54,375 nucleotides of DNA from Segatella hominis (GCF_004535825.1 NZ_SGVY01000024.1:1-54375); one strand, 5' to 3'; counted from the stretch's first letter, positions 1 to 8,917 are shown. The notes: generated from the sequence alone by a model not told the origin. Numbers and translations: made by a program.

Positions 1-127
1 AGTTTTGCTTGTCTTCTTTTCGCAACACTAAGGTAAGTGAAAATTCTGACATGGCAAAATCCTGGGCAACTTTTTGTTGCTCAGGCACTTATAAATAATG
101 TTAAACTATAGTGTTGCGGAATTAAGG
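1..127. repeat. Structured repeat element, copy 1
   Basis: About 127 bp that match 10471-10598 with scattered substitutions. Both copies keep a perfect 10-bp inverted pair, cgcaacacta (21-30) and tagtgttgcg (109-118). Both also keep a small inner hairpin with a TTTTT loop (61-85, arms cctgggcaac and gttgctcagg). The left end is cut by the window edge. The right end of shared sequence is near 127 (gaattaagga). It could be a MITE-like or insertion-sequence remnant, a recombination site, or a structured leader RNA. No transposase or integrase is attached to it here. Confidence 0.7.
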
Positions 128-1965
128 AAGTTATCGAAGATGTGCTGGTTCTGCATAAACTTCTCCTCAGTGATATTCCAAGCAGCAGATACAGAAGGGA
201 AAGTTCCCCAACGATTGTTCTTGCCGAATACCGAAGAGCCATCACGACGAATGGTTGCCTGAAGCATATATCGGCTATCAAACGAGTAATTCACACGACC
301 ATAGAAAGAGATGTTACGTACCTTCTCCAAATAGCCGCTCTGAACGGAGTTCTGAACGCCCAAGATGGTTTGTGCGTATGACATATTATACCATCCAAGA
401 TCATCATTATAGTAACCTTCAACACTGAGACCGAATCCATCGTTATTCTTCTTTTCTTCCCAAGAATAACCACCCATCAAGCCCCACTTGCTCTTTCCGA
501 CCTTGAAATCGTAGTTGAGATAAGTCTCAAAAGTCTGTTCACGACCAAAATAAGTATTACGGGTAGCCTGACCATTCTTGTTGCCAATACCCTCCAACTG
601 AGAGTTACGGGTATTATAGGCACTATAAGTACTTTGATAATTACTCCAAGAATAGTTGACACTCCAAACGAATCCCTTCCAAAGTTCGAGGGCGGTCTTA
701 CCAACAAACTGGTTACGTTTCCAGACTGTCTCAGACTTATTTTCCTCCATCAATGCAAGAGGGTTATAGTTCTTGGAGCCAGAGCCTACGGTCCATGTTC
801 CATCCGCATTTTTGATAGCATTAGTAGGAGAATAATAGTTCATGGCATCAAGCACAGATGCACCCTCATTGCCAGATGGTACGCCAAAGTGTTTGCCATA
901 CATCATATTCGCACCAATAGAAACCGTAAGGTGGTCTTTCAATGTCTTGGTTGACACAAGAGAACGGACATTGAAACGGTCAAAGCCTGTCATCTTGATG
1001 ACACCCTCACGCTTTCTGAGATCGGCACTAATCATATAATTAGTAGAACCATTTCCACCACTAATGTTTACATTATGATTATGACTTATACCTGTACGAA
1101 GCACCTCGTCTTGCCAATCCGTATTGGCGCCACCATCCTTGAGAGTTATATTGTTGTCCTTTGCATACTGACGCAAATCATCAGCTGTACACACATCATA
1201 TTTCTTCAGAATATTATCAAAAGCCACATAGCCATTGTAAGAGACATTGGTTTTCTCCTCAGCACCCTTCTTGGTAGTAATGATGATTACACCATTGGCA
1301 GCCTTGGAACCATAGATGGCCGTAGCTGTAGCGTCTCGAAGAACGTCAATAGACTCGATATCTTCTGGAGACACAATAGAAATATCAACTCCAGGGATTC
1401 CATCCACAACATAATAAGGTGACATGGCACCCGTACGGAGAGTAGAAGCACCACGAAGGGTAATGGTAGGAGAGCCGTTAGGATCGGCAGTAGAAGAAAC
1501 CACCAAACCCGGAACCTTTCCCTGAAGCATCTGACCTGGGTCTGTAAACACACCTTGGTTCAAATCTTCTGCCTTCACAGTAGTAATTGAAGAGGTTACA
1601 TCTTTACGACGCATCGTACCATAACCAACCACTACCACTTCATTCAGAGCAGTATTGTCTTCTTGCAAAACAATCTGACTGTTAGAACCGGCCTTTACAG
1701 TCTGTGGAGTAAAACCTATATACGAAATTTTCAACTTTGCACCAGGCTTCACATTCAGTTTGTAATTACCATACATGTCGGTAACTGCACCATTCTGCGT
1801 ACCCACCTCTAAAACAGAAACGCCGATAAGAGGCTCGCCATTGGCATCCTTCACGGTACCACTGACATTACTCTGTGCAAACGTGAGCGAACTCACCAAT
1901 AAAAGGGCGGAAGAGAACAAGACACGTCTCATGTTACTTCCAATAGTCTTTTTTACTATTTGCAT
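106..1965 (-). pseudogene. SusC/RagA-family TonB-linked outer membrane receptor, C-terminally truncated
   Basis: The protein would form the outer-membrane pore of a SusCD glycan importer. A signal peptide (residues 12-31, ending TFAQ) is followed by a carboxypeptidase-like domain (about 33-105, GTVKDANGEPLIGVSV), the plug with LNEVVVVGYGTMRRKD near 110, and the start of the barrel. Family members run to about 1000 residues, but this one stops at 619, so most of the barrel is missing. The last residues (LNSATL) are encoded by the repeat element at 1-127, so the gene was cut by insertion of, or recombination at, that element. No susD follows. A promoter-like TACCTTTGC lies at 1998-2006. It may still be expressed but is unlikely to be a working importer. 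Confidence 0.85.
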
Positions 1966-1997
1966 AACCTATTAGATTTTAGTTATAATTATACGGT

Positions 1998-2006
1998 GCA
2001 AAGGTA
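1998..2006 (-). promoter_or_regulatory. -7 promoter box of the susC-like gene
   Basis: The minus strand reads TACCTTTGC, matching the Bacteroidota TAnnTTTGC box, about 33 bp upstream of the start codon. No clear -33 TTG was seen. Confidence 0.5.
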
Positions 2007-2087
2007 ATGATACCTTATTACGCCGGAGTTAAGTTCTGATTTCATTAGAATGAAAGAACCACAGAAACCGTTTTGCATATAGAAATA

Positions 2088-3455
2088 TTAATCATCTATG
2101 CCGAAAGTCTTTCCACCATAGTTGATCTTAGGATCTGCAATTACTTTCAGGTCATCTACCTCCACATTGGTGGCTTGTTCCACATAGACTCCATATACCT
2201 TATTATATATAAAGCCCTCACCACGACATGGACGCTTATCATAGACGCCGCCATCGTAAGAAGTCACTTTCTTCAGATTCAAATGAACATTGTTGAGATA
2301 AATATCGCGAACTTTATCCTTAGTATCCCCTCCGATAAAGCACCCGTTTTCAGAAGTTGCATAAATATTATTGAAGTAAATGCGGCTCACTTCTCCACAC
2401 TTACCTACGGTCTGTCCTTTAGGGAAACGCCAGTTGGCATCCTTATGATTACCATTGGCACGAGGATAAGAAGTCACATAGATAGGTTCCGCCTTTCCCC
2501 ACCAGACATCACTCCAAAGATGACAATCTAAAATAATATTAGAGAAGACCACATCCGTCACAGTACCTTCATCACGATTCTGGATACCCAAACCACGGTT
2601 ACTGCCCTTGATCACACAATTGTCTATCACCACATGATAGATGGAATCCATATTCTCGCTGCCTATCTTGACTGTACAACTGCGACTTTCCATCACGCAA
2701 TTGGTCACTACGATGTCATGACAAGAACCATACTCCTCAAACTCACGTCGGTTTTTCAGACAAATGGCATCATCACCACTCGTAATATGACAGTTGGCAA
2801 TACGTACATTCTTGCTATGATCAATATCAATACCATCACCATTGCGTATTTTCAGATTATTCAGAAGATTAATTTCATCTATCAAAGCACCATCACAGCC
2901 TATCAGATGAACTGTCCAATAGGCACCTTCACAAATCGTAATATCACGGATAGACAGATTCTTCACACCTATCAGCGTGAGGACATGAGGACGAGGATCG
3001 AAGGTTGTTACAGGTTTCAGTTCATAACTGTCAAACAACTCTGCTCCCATAAACTGAATACCATTGCCATGAATCGTACCATGTCCGGAGAAAGAAAGAT
3101 TTTCTATATCCTTAGCCCAAATCCACATCATACCTTCACCTTCATTCTTACCAAAGGCACTTTTCCGATAGATGCTTTCATCAGGATTCGCTTTCCAGAC
3201 GGAATGGGTCTCCAGGACTATATTGACATTAGACTTCAATTCGACTGGTCCAGAAAGGAATGTATGATTAGCAGAGAAAACGACATTGCCTCCTCCTGCT
3301 TGCGAACAAGCGTCGATGGTTTTCTGAATGGCAGAAGCATCATCTGTCACCCCATTGCCTTTAGCTCCAAAATCCACTACGAGAAAATCTTTGGCCAAAG
3401 CAACAAACGGCATTGCCAACAGCAATATCCAAAATAAAGTTATTCGTTTTATCAT
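2088..3455 (-). CDS. Glycoside hydrolase family 28 (polygalacturonase-like)
   Basis: A secreted or periplasmic pectin-backbone hydrolase candidate of 455 residues. A signal peptide (about 1-21, ending ALA) precedes a pectate-lyase-like N-terminal segment (VVDFGAKGNGVTDDASAIQ) and a right-handed beta-helix. The family's catalytic aspartates appear in NGDGIDID and SGDDAICLKN. The usual GHG and RIK motifs are replaced by CTVKIGSEN and GIQNRD, so the exact substrate (homogalacturonan, rhamnogalacturonan or another) cannot be named. It lies upstream of the truncated susC gene on the same strand and has its own promoter, so the pair may be the remnant of a pectin utilisation locus. Confidence 0.88.
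   Translation of the reverse strand: MIKRITLFWILLLAMPFVALAKDFLVVDFGAKGNGVTDDASAIQKTIDACSQAGGGNVVFSANHTFLSGPVELKSNVNIVLETHSVWKANPDESIYRKSAFGKNEGEGMMWIWAKDIENLSFSGHGTIHGNGIQFMGAELFDSYELKPVTTFDPRPHVLTLIGVKNLSIRDITICEGAYWTVHLIGCDGALIDEINLLNNLKIRNGDGIDIDHSKNVRIANCHITSGDDAICLKNRREFEEYGSCHDIVVTNCVMESRSCTVKIGSENMDSIYHVVIDNCVIKGSNRGLGIQNRDEGTVTDVVFSNIILDCHLWSDVWWGKAEPIYVTSYPRANGNHKDANWRFPKGQTVGKCGEVSRIYFNNIYATSENGCFIGGDTKDKVRDIYLNNVHLNLKKVTSYDGGVYDKRPCRGEGFIYNKVYGVYVEQATNVEVDDLKVIADPKINYGGKTFGIDD
2198..2209 (+). repeat. 12-mer CCTTATTATATA, copy 1 of 8
   Basis: Inside the GH28 gene. Other exact copies: 6529-6540 (-), 30160-30171 (-), 31977-31988 (-), 35317-35328 (+), 38328-38339 (+), 41429-41440 (+), 47736-47747 (+). 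Six of eight lie in coding sequence, on both strands relative to the gene. Confidence 0.85.
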
Positions 3456-3500
3456 GAAAGTTTAGTCTTGTTTAATGTTGTATTTAGGTTCATTTATGTT

Positions 3501-3532
3501 GCAAATGTAAACAAAATAATTACAAGTTGCAA
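3501..3532 (-). promoter_or_regulatory. Promoter of the GH28 gene
   Basis: The minus strand carries TTGC, a 19-nt spacer and TACATTTGC (3501-3509), a good match to the Bacteroidota -33/-7 promoter. It sits about 46 bp upstream of the start codon. Confidence 0.6.
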
Positions 3533-3594
3533 GTTTTTCACACATTATTTTATCAAAAGACCTCAAAATTTAACACTTTACCAGGTATAGAACA

Positions 3595-3641
3595 TAAAAA
3601 AGTGTATCAGGCACCCTTTAGGGGTTGAGTATCTGATACAC
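3595..3641 (-). terminator. Terminator of the inositol-phosphate synthase gene
   Basis: The arms gtgtatcag (3602-3610) and ctgatacac (3633-3641) enclose a second small stem. On the minus strand the hairpin runs into a T-tract (3595-3601). Confidence 0.75.
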
Positions 3642-3666
3642 CTTGATTATATATAAAAGAGAAAAA

Positions 3667-4998
3667 TTAATCAATCTCTTCGTCTGCTTCATAGCCACCC
3701 ATCTCGCGGATTGCATTCTTGAGCATGGTATATTGCTGATACAGATTGTTGACAGCCTCCTCACCCTGTGTATAATCATGCATAGGAGCCTTGAGGAAGA
3801 AACTCAAGAAACGCTGGATACCATAACGGCCAGCACGGGCAGCAAGATCACTCAATAAGGTAAGGTCGAGCAACAATGGTGCTGCAAGAATTGAATCACG
3901 GCAAAGAAAGTTGATCTTGATCTGCATAGGATAGCCCATCCAACCGAAAATATCGATATTATCCCAGCCTTCCTTGTTGTCATTGCGTGGTGGATAGTAG
4001 TTAATACGTACCTTGTGATAATACTGAGTATCCTCATCATTACCATGACCATAGAGATCAGGCTGTACGTCTGGCTTCAGGATGGTTTCGAGAGTAGAAA
4101 GCTTACTCACCTCCTTGGTGTGGAAGTTTGCTGGCTCATCCAGTACAAGTCCGTCACGGTTGCCAAGAATGTTGGTAGAGAACCATCCGCTCAAACCGAG
4201 GCAACGAGCACCGATCATAGGAGCAAATCCACTCTTTACCAAAGTCTGACCAGTCTTGAAATCCTTACCGGCAATAGGCATCCTGGTCTTCTCTGCCAAT
4301 TCCCACATTGCAGGAATATCCACTGTTGTATTAGGAGCACCCATGATAAAAGGAGCACCCTCTGTCAAGGCAGCATAAGCATAGCACATGGATGGAGCTA
4401 TATGTTCACGGTCGTCAGCCTTCATCGCCTCTTCCAAAGCAGCCAATGTGCCATGAATCTTTTCATCTACTGGTACATAAATCTCAGTAGATGCTGCCCA
4501 GATCACAACGATACGGGCACAACCGTTTTTCTCCTTGAAGTCGCGGATATCCTGACGGAGAGCTTCTACCATCTCCCAACGGTTCTTGCAATCCTTCACA
4601 TTGTCACCCGTCAGACGCTTAGCATAGTTCTTATCGAACGCAGCCTTCAACGGAACGATTTTCTCCAATTCATCTTTTACCGGATTAATGTCCTTTTCCT
4701 TCAATACCTCTGCATACATCGCTGCCTGATAGGCATTTTGAGGATAAACATCCCAAGTTCCAAACACGATATCATCCAATTTTGCGAGGGGTACGATGTC
4801 TTGATAATGCAAATACTGCTTGTCGGCACCACGCCCCACACGAATCTTATCATACTGAGTCATAGAACCAACAGGCTTTGTCAAGCCCTTGCGAGTCATC
4901 AACACACCGGTCATAAAAGTAGTAGCAACTGCACCACAACCTACAACCATAATACCAAGTTTGCCATCTGCTGGCTTTACATCGTTTTGTTTCATCAC
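3667..4998 (-). CDS. ino1: Myo-inositol-1-phosphate synthase
   Basis: Converts glucose 6-phosphate to inositol 3-phosphate using bound NAD+; 443 residues. The N-terminal Rossmann segment reads MVVGCGAVATTFMTGV (about 18-33). Later segments include IVVIWAASTEIYVP, FIMGAPNTTVDIPA and GKDFKTGQT, the last two in the region that carries the catalytic lysines of the family. In Bacteroidota this enzyme feeds inositol phospholipid and inositol sphingolipid synthesis. The partner lipid genes usually found beside it in Bacteroides are absent here, so it stands alone with its own promoter and terminator. Confidence 0.92.
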   Translation of the reverse strand: MMKQNDVKPADGKLGIMVVGCGAVATTFMTGVLMTRKGLTKPVGSMTQYDKIRVGRGADKQYLHYQDIVPLAKLDDIVFGTWDVYPQNAYQAAMYAEVLKEKDINPVKDELEKIVPLKAAFDKNYAKRLTGDNVKDCKNRWEMVEALRQDIRDFKEKNGCARIVVIWAASTEIYVPVDEKIHGTLAALEEAMKADDREHIAPSMCYAYAALTEGAPFIMGAPNTTVDIPAMWELAEKTRMPIAGKDFKTGQTLVKSGFAPMIGARCLGLSGWFSTNILGNRDGLVLDEPANFHTKEVSKLSTLETILKPDVQPDLYGHGNDEDTQYYHKVRINYYPPRNDNKEGWDNIDIFGWMGYPMQIKINFLCRDSILAAPLLLDLTLLSDLAARAGRYGIQRFLSFFLKAPMHDYTQGEEAVNNLYQQYTMLKNAIREMGGYEADEEID

Positions 4999-5034
4999 GT
5001 TTTGTTATAAATTTGATTATTAGAATAATGTTTG

Positions 5035-5043
5035 GCAAAGATA
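5035..5043 (-). promoter_or_regulatory. -7 promoter box of ino1
   Basis: The minus strand reads TATCTTTGC about 37 bp upstream of the ATG. No convincing -33 box was seen. Confidence 0.5.
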
Positions 5044-5215
5044 CCAAAAACTTTCAATAAATAGCGGGTTTTCACATTCAATTCTCCTAAAATTTAGAAA
5101 TATTAGCTTATAAAGCAGAAATTTACTACTAAAAGAATACAGAAGTGAATAAACGGATGCATACTTACAAGATTTACTGCATATTATTTCATTTTACAAG
5201 AAAGAATACGATTAT

Positions 5216-5231
5216 ACGCATATTTATGCGC
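5216..5231. promoter_or_regulatory. ARG-box-like palindrome upstream of argR
   Basis: cgcata-tt-tatgcg (5217-5230) has the 5-4-5 geometry of ArgR operators (here CGCAT-ATTT-ATGCG; the E. coli consensus is TGAAT-WWWW-ATTCA). It lies about 60 bp upstream of the -33 box of argR. The site is seen; ArgR binding is inferred. Confidence 0.45.
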
Positions 5232-5288
5232 TTTTAAAACAGTAATATGATATTTTATCACATATTAGTGCAATTTTATTGCAATTTA

Positions 5289-5321
5289 TTTGGTAGTTTA
5301 GTGATATTATTGTATTTTTGC
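5289..5321 (+). promoter_or_regulatory. Promoter of the arginine cluster
   Basis: TTTG (5289-5292), a 20-nt spacer and TATTTTTGC (5313-5321) match the Bacteroidota promoter and lie 29 bp upstream of the argR ATG. The upstream AT-rich region 5048-5288 holds no gene. Confidence 0.7.
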
Positions 5322-5349
5322 AAGCGAAATCCGAATAATAATACATCAT

Positions 5350-5826
5350 ATGAAGGTAAAGAATAGTAGAATGGAAACCCTGAAGATGCTTATCTCAAGT
5401 CAAGAGTTAAGTTCACAGGAAGAAGTTTTGAAGGCCTTGTCAAAAGAAGGTTATAAGCTTACGCAAGCCACTTTAAGCCGCGACTTGAAACAACTGAAAG
5501 TTGCCAAAGCCGCCTCTATGAATGGTAAATATGTATATGTACTCCCTAATGAAACCATGTACAAGCGAGTTTCCAATCCCCGTTCGCTCAAAGAAATGAT
5601 GATGACCCCTGGATTTCTATCCATCAACTTTTCTGGAAACATGATTGTCATCAAGACTCGTCCGGGTTATGCCAGCAGTATTGCATATAACATTGACAAT
5701 CATGACATTCCTGAAATCTTGGGTACAATTGCTGGAGATGACACGATTTTCCTGGTAAAGAAAGAAGATGCTTCTGAGGAAGCACTCCTGAAATCACTCG
5801 CAAATGCCATTCCAGAACTGAAGTAA
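5350..5826 (+). CDS. argR: Arginine repressor ArgR
   Basis: The arginine-sensing transcription factor of the cluster; 158 residues, the normal ArgR length. The N-terminal winged helix includes TQATLSRDL (38-46), the recognition helix of the family. The C-terminal hexamerisation and arginine-binding domain includes GTIAGDDTIF (125-134). It is the first gene of the arginine cluster and probably represses the genes that follow. ARG-box-like palindromes lie upstream (5217-5230) and just downstream (5852-5869), which fits autoregulation and control of the next gene. Confidence 0.95.
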   Translation: MKVKNSRMETLKMLISSQELSSQEEVLKALSKEGYKLTQATLSRDLKQLKVAKAASMNGKYVYVLPNETMYKRVSNPRSLKEMMMTPGFLSINFSGNMIVIKTRPGYASSIAYNIDNHDIPEILGTIAGDDTIFLVKKEDASEEALLKSLANAIPELK

Positions 5827-5851
5827 GACATACGAGAACAAAATAGAATCT

Positions 5852-5869
5852 CATGCATATCTATGCATG
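5852..5869. promoter_or_regulatory. ARG-box-like palindrome between argR and the GNAT gene
   Basis: catgcata-tc-tatgcatg is a perfect palindrome with the same GCATA-NN-TATGC core as the site at 5217-5230. It is followed by CTTTTT, so it could alternatively act as a weak terminator after argR. Confidence 0.4.
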
Positions 5870-5915
5870 CTTTTTCATATAAGATAACAAGAACATTATA
5901 ATAAAAGAAAGAGAA

Positions 5916-6521
5916 ATGGAAGAAGTTAAAGTCATGGTGGCTGATGAAAGTCACATCAAGTACATCGACACCATTCTGACTACTATCGCAGAAGCGGCAA
6001 AGAAACGTGGTTCGGGTATCGCAAAGCGTTCACCTGAGTATGTTGCCACCAAGATGCGCGAAGCTAAAGCCGTCATCGCTCTCCAAGGAGAGAAGTTCGC
6101 AGGTTTCAGCTACATCGAAACATGGGGCAACAAGCACTATGTCACCACATCAGGTTTGATCGTTCACCCAGACTTTAGAGGTTTGGGATTGGCTAAACGT
6201 ATCAAAAACTTGACCTTTACGCTTGCCCGACAGCGATGGCCTCATGCAAAAATCTTCTCTTTGACATCAGGTTCGGCTGTGATGAAAATGAACACCCAGT
6301 TGGGATATCTTCCTGTCACCTTCGCCGATCTTACTGATGACGAATCTTTCTGGCGCGGTTGTGAGGGTTGTATCAATGTAGATGTCCTCCATCGTACCAA
6401 CCGCAAATACTGCATCTGCACCGCCATGCTCTTCGACCCAGAGGAGCATCTTCCTATCAAACTTCCTCAGGACGTGATAGAGAGAATCCGCAAGATTGAC
6501 GGTCCATCTGCAGAGATTTAA
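5916..6521 (+). CDS. GNAT-family N-acyltransferase in the arginine cluster
   Basis: A 201-residue GNAT enzyme. The acyl-CoA loop is visible as HPDFRGLGLAKRI (84-96, R/Q-x-x-G-x-A type). Four cysteines occur as a CxxC (149, 152) and a CxC (166, 168), unusual for a GNAT and possibly metal-binding. It lies between argR and argG on the same strand, 89 bp after argR. The position suggests a role in acylating glutamate at the start of arginine synthesis: N-acetyl- or, given the succinyl-type ornithine carbamoyltransferase at 35728, N-succinyl-glutamate synthesis. That role is inference from context; no classical argA or argJ is present in this window. Confidence 0.85.
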   Translation: MEEVKVMVADESHIKYIDTILTTIAEAAKKRGSGIAKRSPEYVATKMREAKAVIALQGEKFAGFSYIETWGNKHYVTTSGLIVHPDFRGLGLAKRIKNLTFTLARQRWPHAKIFSLTSGSAVMKMNTQLGYLPVTFADLTDDESFWRGCEGCINVDVLHRTNRKYCICTAMLFDPEEHLPIKLPQDVIERIRKIDGPSAEI

Positions 6522-6565
6522 ATCCTTATATATAATAAGGTATTGACAAGAATGCCAATTTAATA

Positions 6566-6588
6566 TTTCACATTTCACATTTCACATT
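6566..6588. repeat. Heptad microrepeat before argG
   Basis: Three tandem TTTCACA units end 12 bp before the argG ATG. Related TTCACTC heptads sit before proB and lpxH. Confidence 0.6.
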
Positions 6589-6600
6589 AATCATAAGATT

Positions 6601-7803
6601 ATGGCAAATAAGAAAGTTGTAGTCGCTTTTAGCGGCGGTCTCGATACATCATACACAGTAATGAAGTTAACCCAGGATGGCTGGGATGTTTATGCAGCAT
6701 GCGCTAACACAGGTGGTTTCTCTGCCGAGCAGTTGAAGACCAACGAGGAGAACGCATATAAGTTGGGTGCTAAGGCATACGTCACTCTCGACGTTACCCA
6801 CGAGTATTACGAGAAATCATTGAAATACATGATTTTCGGTAATGTGCTCCGCAACAACTGCTACCCTATCTCTGTATCTTCTGAGCGTATTTTCCAGGCT
6901 ATCGCCATCGCTCGTTATGCCAAGGAGATTGGTGCTGATGCCATCGCTCACGGAAGTACAGGTGCCGGTAACGACCAGATTCGTTTCGACATGACCTTCC
7001 TGGTGATGGCTCCTGGTGTAGAGATCATCACCCTGACCCGTGACAAGGCGCTTTCTCGTAAGGAGGAGGTTGACTATCTGAACGAGCACGGTTTCTATGC
7101 AGACTTCACCAAATTAAAGTATTCTTATAACGTAGGTATCTGGGGAACCAGTATCTGCGGTGGTGAGATTCTCGACCCAACCCAGGGTCTTCCTGAGAAG
7201 GCTTATCTGAAGCACGTTACTGCCAAAGAAGAAGAGGCTGAACTGAAGATTACCTTCGAGAAGGGTGAGATTGTGGCTGTCAACGGCGAGAAGTTTGATG
7301 ATAAGATTGCTGCCATCCAGAAGATTGAGGAGATTGGTGCTTCTTACGCCATCGGTCGCGACTGCAACGTGGGTGACACCATCATCGGTATCAAGGGTCG
7401 TGTAGCTTTCGAGGCTGCGGCTCCTAAACTCATCATCGAGGCTCACCGTCTGTTGGAGAAGAGCACTTTGAGCAAGTGGCAGCAGTATTGGAAAGACCAG
7501 GTAGGCAACTGGTACGGAATGTTCCTCCACGAGAGCCAGTACCTGGAGCCAGTGATGCCGGATATCGAGGCGATGCTGACTTCTTCTCAGCGCAACGTAA
7601 ACGGTACTGCTATCCTGAAGCTTCGTCCATACAGTTTCCAGACTGTAGGTATCGATTCACCAGACGATTTGACCAAGTCTAAGCTCGGTGAGTATGGCGA
7701 GATGCAGCACGGTTGGACAGCCGAGGATGCGAAGGGCTTCATCAAGGTAAGCTCTACCCCACTCCGTGTTTATTATGGTATGCACCCTAACGAGGAAAGA
7801 TAA
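6601..7803 (+). CDS. argG: Argininosuccinate synthase
   Basis: Joins citrulline and aspartate with ATP to make argininosuccinate, the second-last step of arginine synthesis. It has 400 residues, the family length. The PP-loop AFSGGLDTSY is at 9-18, and STGAGNDQIRFD (about 120-131) and SYNVGIWG are also typical. Codon use is strongly biased towards common codons, suggesting high expression. argC begins 3 nt after its stop, so the two genes are co-transcribed. Confidence 0.97.
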   Translation: MANKKVVVAFSGGLDTSYTVMKLTQDGWDVYAACANTGGFSAEQLKTNEENAYKLGAKAYVTLDVTHEYYEKSLKYMIFGNVLRNNCYPISVSSERIFQAIAIARYAKEIGADAIAHGSTGAGNDQIRFDMTFLVMAPGVEIITLTRDKALSRKEEVDYLNEHGFYADFTKLKYSYNVGIWGTSICGGEILDPTQGLPEKAYLKHVTAKEEEAELKITFEKGEIVAVNGEKFDDKIAAIQKIEEIGASYAIGRDCNVGDTIIGIKGRVAFEAAAPKLIIEAHRLLEKSTLSKWQQYWKDQVGNWYGMFLHESQYLEPVMPDIEAMLTSSQRNVNGTAILKLRPYSFQTVGIDSPDDLTKSKLGEYGEMQHGWTAEDAKGFIKVSSTPLRVYYGMHPNEER

Positions 7804-7806
7804 ATT

Positions 7807-8808
7807 ATGATTAGAGTAGGTATTTTAGGAGCAGCTGGTTATACAGGAGGTGAGTTGATTCGCCTCCTTATCAACCATCCTGAGGCAGAGATTGTATTCG
7901 CCAACAGCGAGAGTAATGCCGGCAACCTGGTGGCTGAGGTTCACGAGGGATTGTATGGCGAGACCGACTTGAAGTTTACCGCCGAGATGCCTTTCGACCA
8001 AGTGGATGTCATTTTCTTCTGCTTCGGTCACGGCAAGAGCGAGGCGTTCCTGAAGGAGCACAAAGTTCCGGAGAACGTGAAGATTATCGATTTGGCACAA
8101 GACTTCCGTCTTGCCCCTGAGACTGTGGTTGCTACCCAGCAGCCAACCCCAGCCGCTCACGACTTCATATATGGTCTTCCAGAAATAAATGAATCTAAGA
8201 TAGCCACAGCTCAGCACGTAGCAAACCCAGGTTGTTTTGCAACTTGCATTCAACTTGGTTTGTTGCCTGCTGCTAAGATGGGCCTCATCAACAGCGATGT
8301 ATCTGTCAATGCCATTACCGGTAGCACCGGCGCAGGTCAGAAGCCAGGAGCCACTACCCATTTCTCATGGCGCAACAACAACATGAGCATCTACAAGGCA
8401 TTCAACCATCAGCACGTGCCAGAGATTCGTGAGAGTCTGAAGCAGACACAGGGGTATCTCGATGCTGCCATCGACTTCATCCCTTACCGTGGCGACTTCG
8501 CCCGTGGTATCTTTGCTACAGAAGTGGTGAAGACCGACAAGCCTATCGAGGAAATCGTGGCAGGTTACAAGGAGTTCTACAAGGATGCCAAGTTTACCCA
8601 CTATGTGGATAAGGCGATCGACCTGAAGCAGGTGGTGAATACCAACAAGTGCCTGGTTCATGTGGATAAGTATGGCGATAAGCTTCTCATCACTTCCTGT
8701 ATCGACAACCTCTTGAAGGGTGCCGTAGGTCAGGCTGTTCAGAACATGAACATCATGTTTGGTCTCGACCAGACAGCAGGTTTAAAACTCAAGCCATCAG
8801 CATTTTAG
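7807..8808 (+). CDS. argC: N-acyl-gamma-glutamyl-phosphate reductase
   Basis: Reduces N-acyl-glutamyl 5-phosphate to the semialdehyde with NADPH. It has 333 residues; the N-terminal dinucleotide-binding loop is GILGAAGYTGGEL (5-17) and the catalytic cysteine is C143 in NPGCFATC. The acyl group may be succinyl rather than acetyl in this lineage (inferred from the carbamoyltransferase at 35728). Immediately follows argG. Confidence 0.96.
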   Translation: MIRVGILGAAGYTGGELIRLLINHPEAEIVFANSESNAGNLVAEVHEGLYGETDLKFTAEMPFDQVDVIFFCFGHGKSEAFLKEHKVPENVKIIDLAQDFRLAPETVVATQQPTPAAHDFIYGLPEINESKIATAQHVANPGCFATCIQLGLLPAAKMGLINSDVSVNAITGSTGAGQKPGATTHFSWRNNNMSIYKAFNHQHVPEIRESLKQTQGYLDAAIDFIPYRGDFARGIFATEVVKTDKPIEEIVAGYKEFYKDAKFTHYVDKAIDLKQVVNTNKCLVHVDKYGDKLLITSCIDNLLKGAVGQAVQNMNIMFGLDQTAGLKLKPSAF

Positions 8809-8821
8809 ATAAAAGAATTCG

Positions 8822-8851
8822 GAAGAACGGATGAAAAATCATTCGTTCTTC
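8822..8851 (+). promoter_or_regulatory. Hairpin between argC and argD
   Basis: gaagaacg (8822-8829) and cgttcttc (8844-8851) pair perfectly, and ATG/CAT pair further inside. There is no T-run, so it is more likely an RNA-processing or stability hairpin than a terminator. Confidence 0.5.
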
Positions 8852-8917
8852 TATCATAAAAAATAGTTTGTAATAAGATAACTCTATGAGTTGTCTTTCT
8901 TAAAACATAGATTTAAC

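Noticed and set aside
1-127. Integron attC site
   Set aside because: Paired arms and length are suggestive, but the RYYYAAC/GTTRRRY core is not matched and no integrase or cassette array is seen.
4015-5010. 331-codon open frame on the plus strand opposite ino1
   Set aside because: It lies wholly antisense to a clear inositol-phosphate synthase and has no recognisable domains; the opposite strand of a long gene often stays open.
8891-8917. Alternative TTG start of argD
   Set aside because: The added residues (SFLKHRFN) are not typical of the family and the ATG at 8918 fits better.
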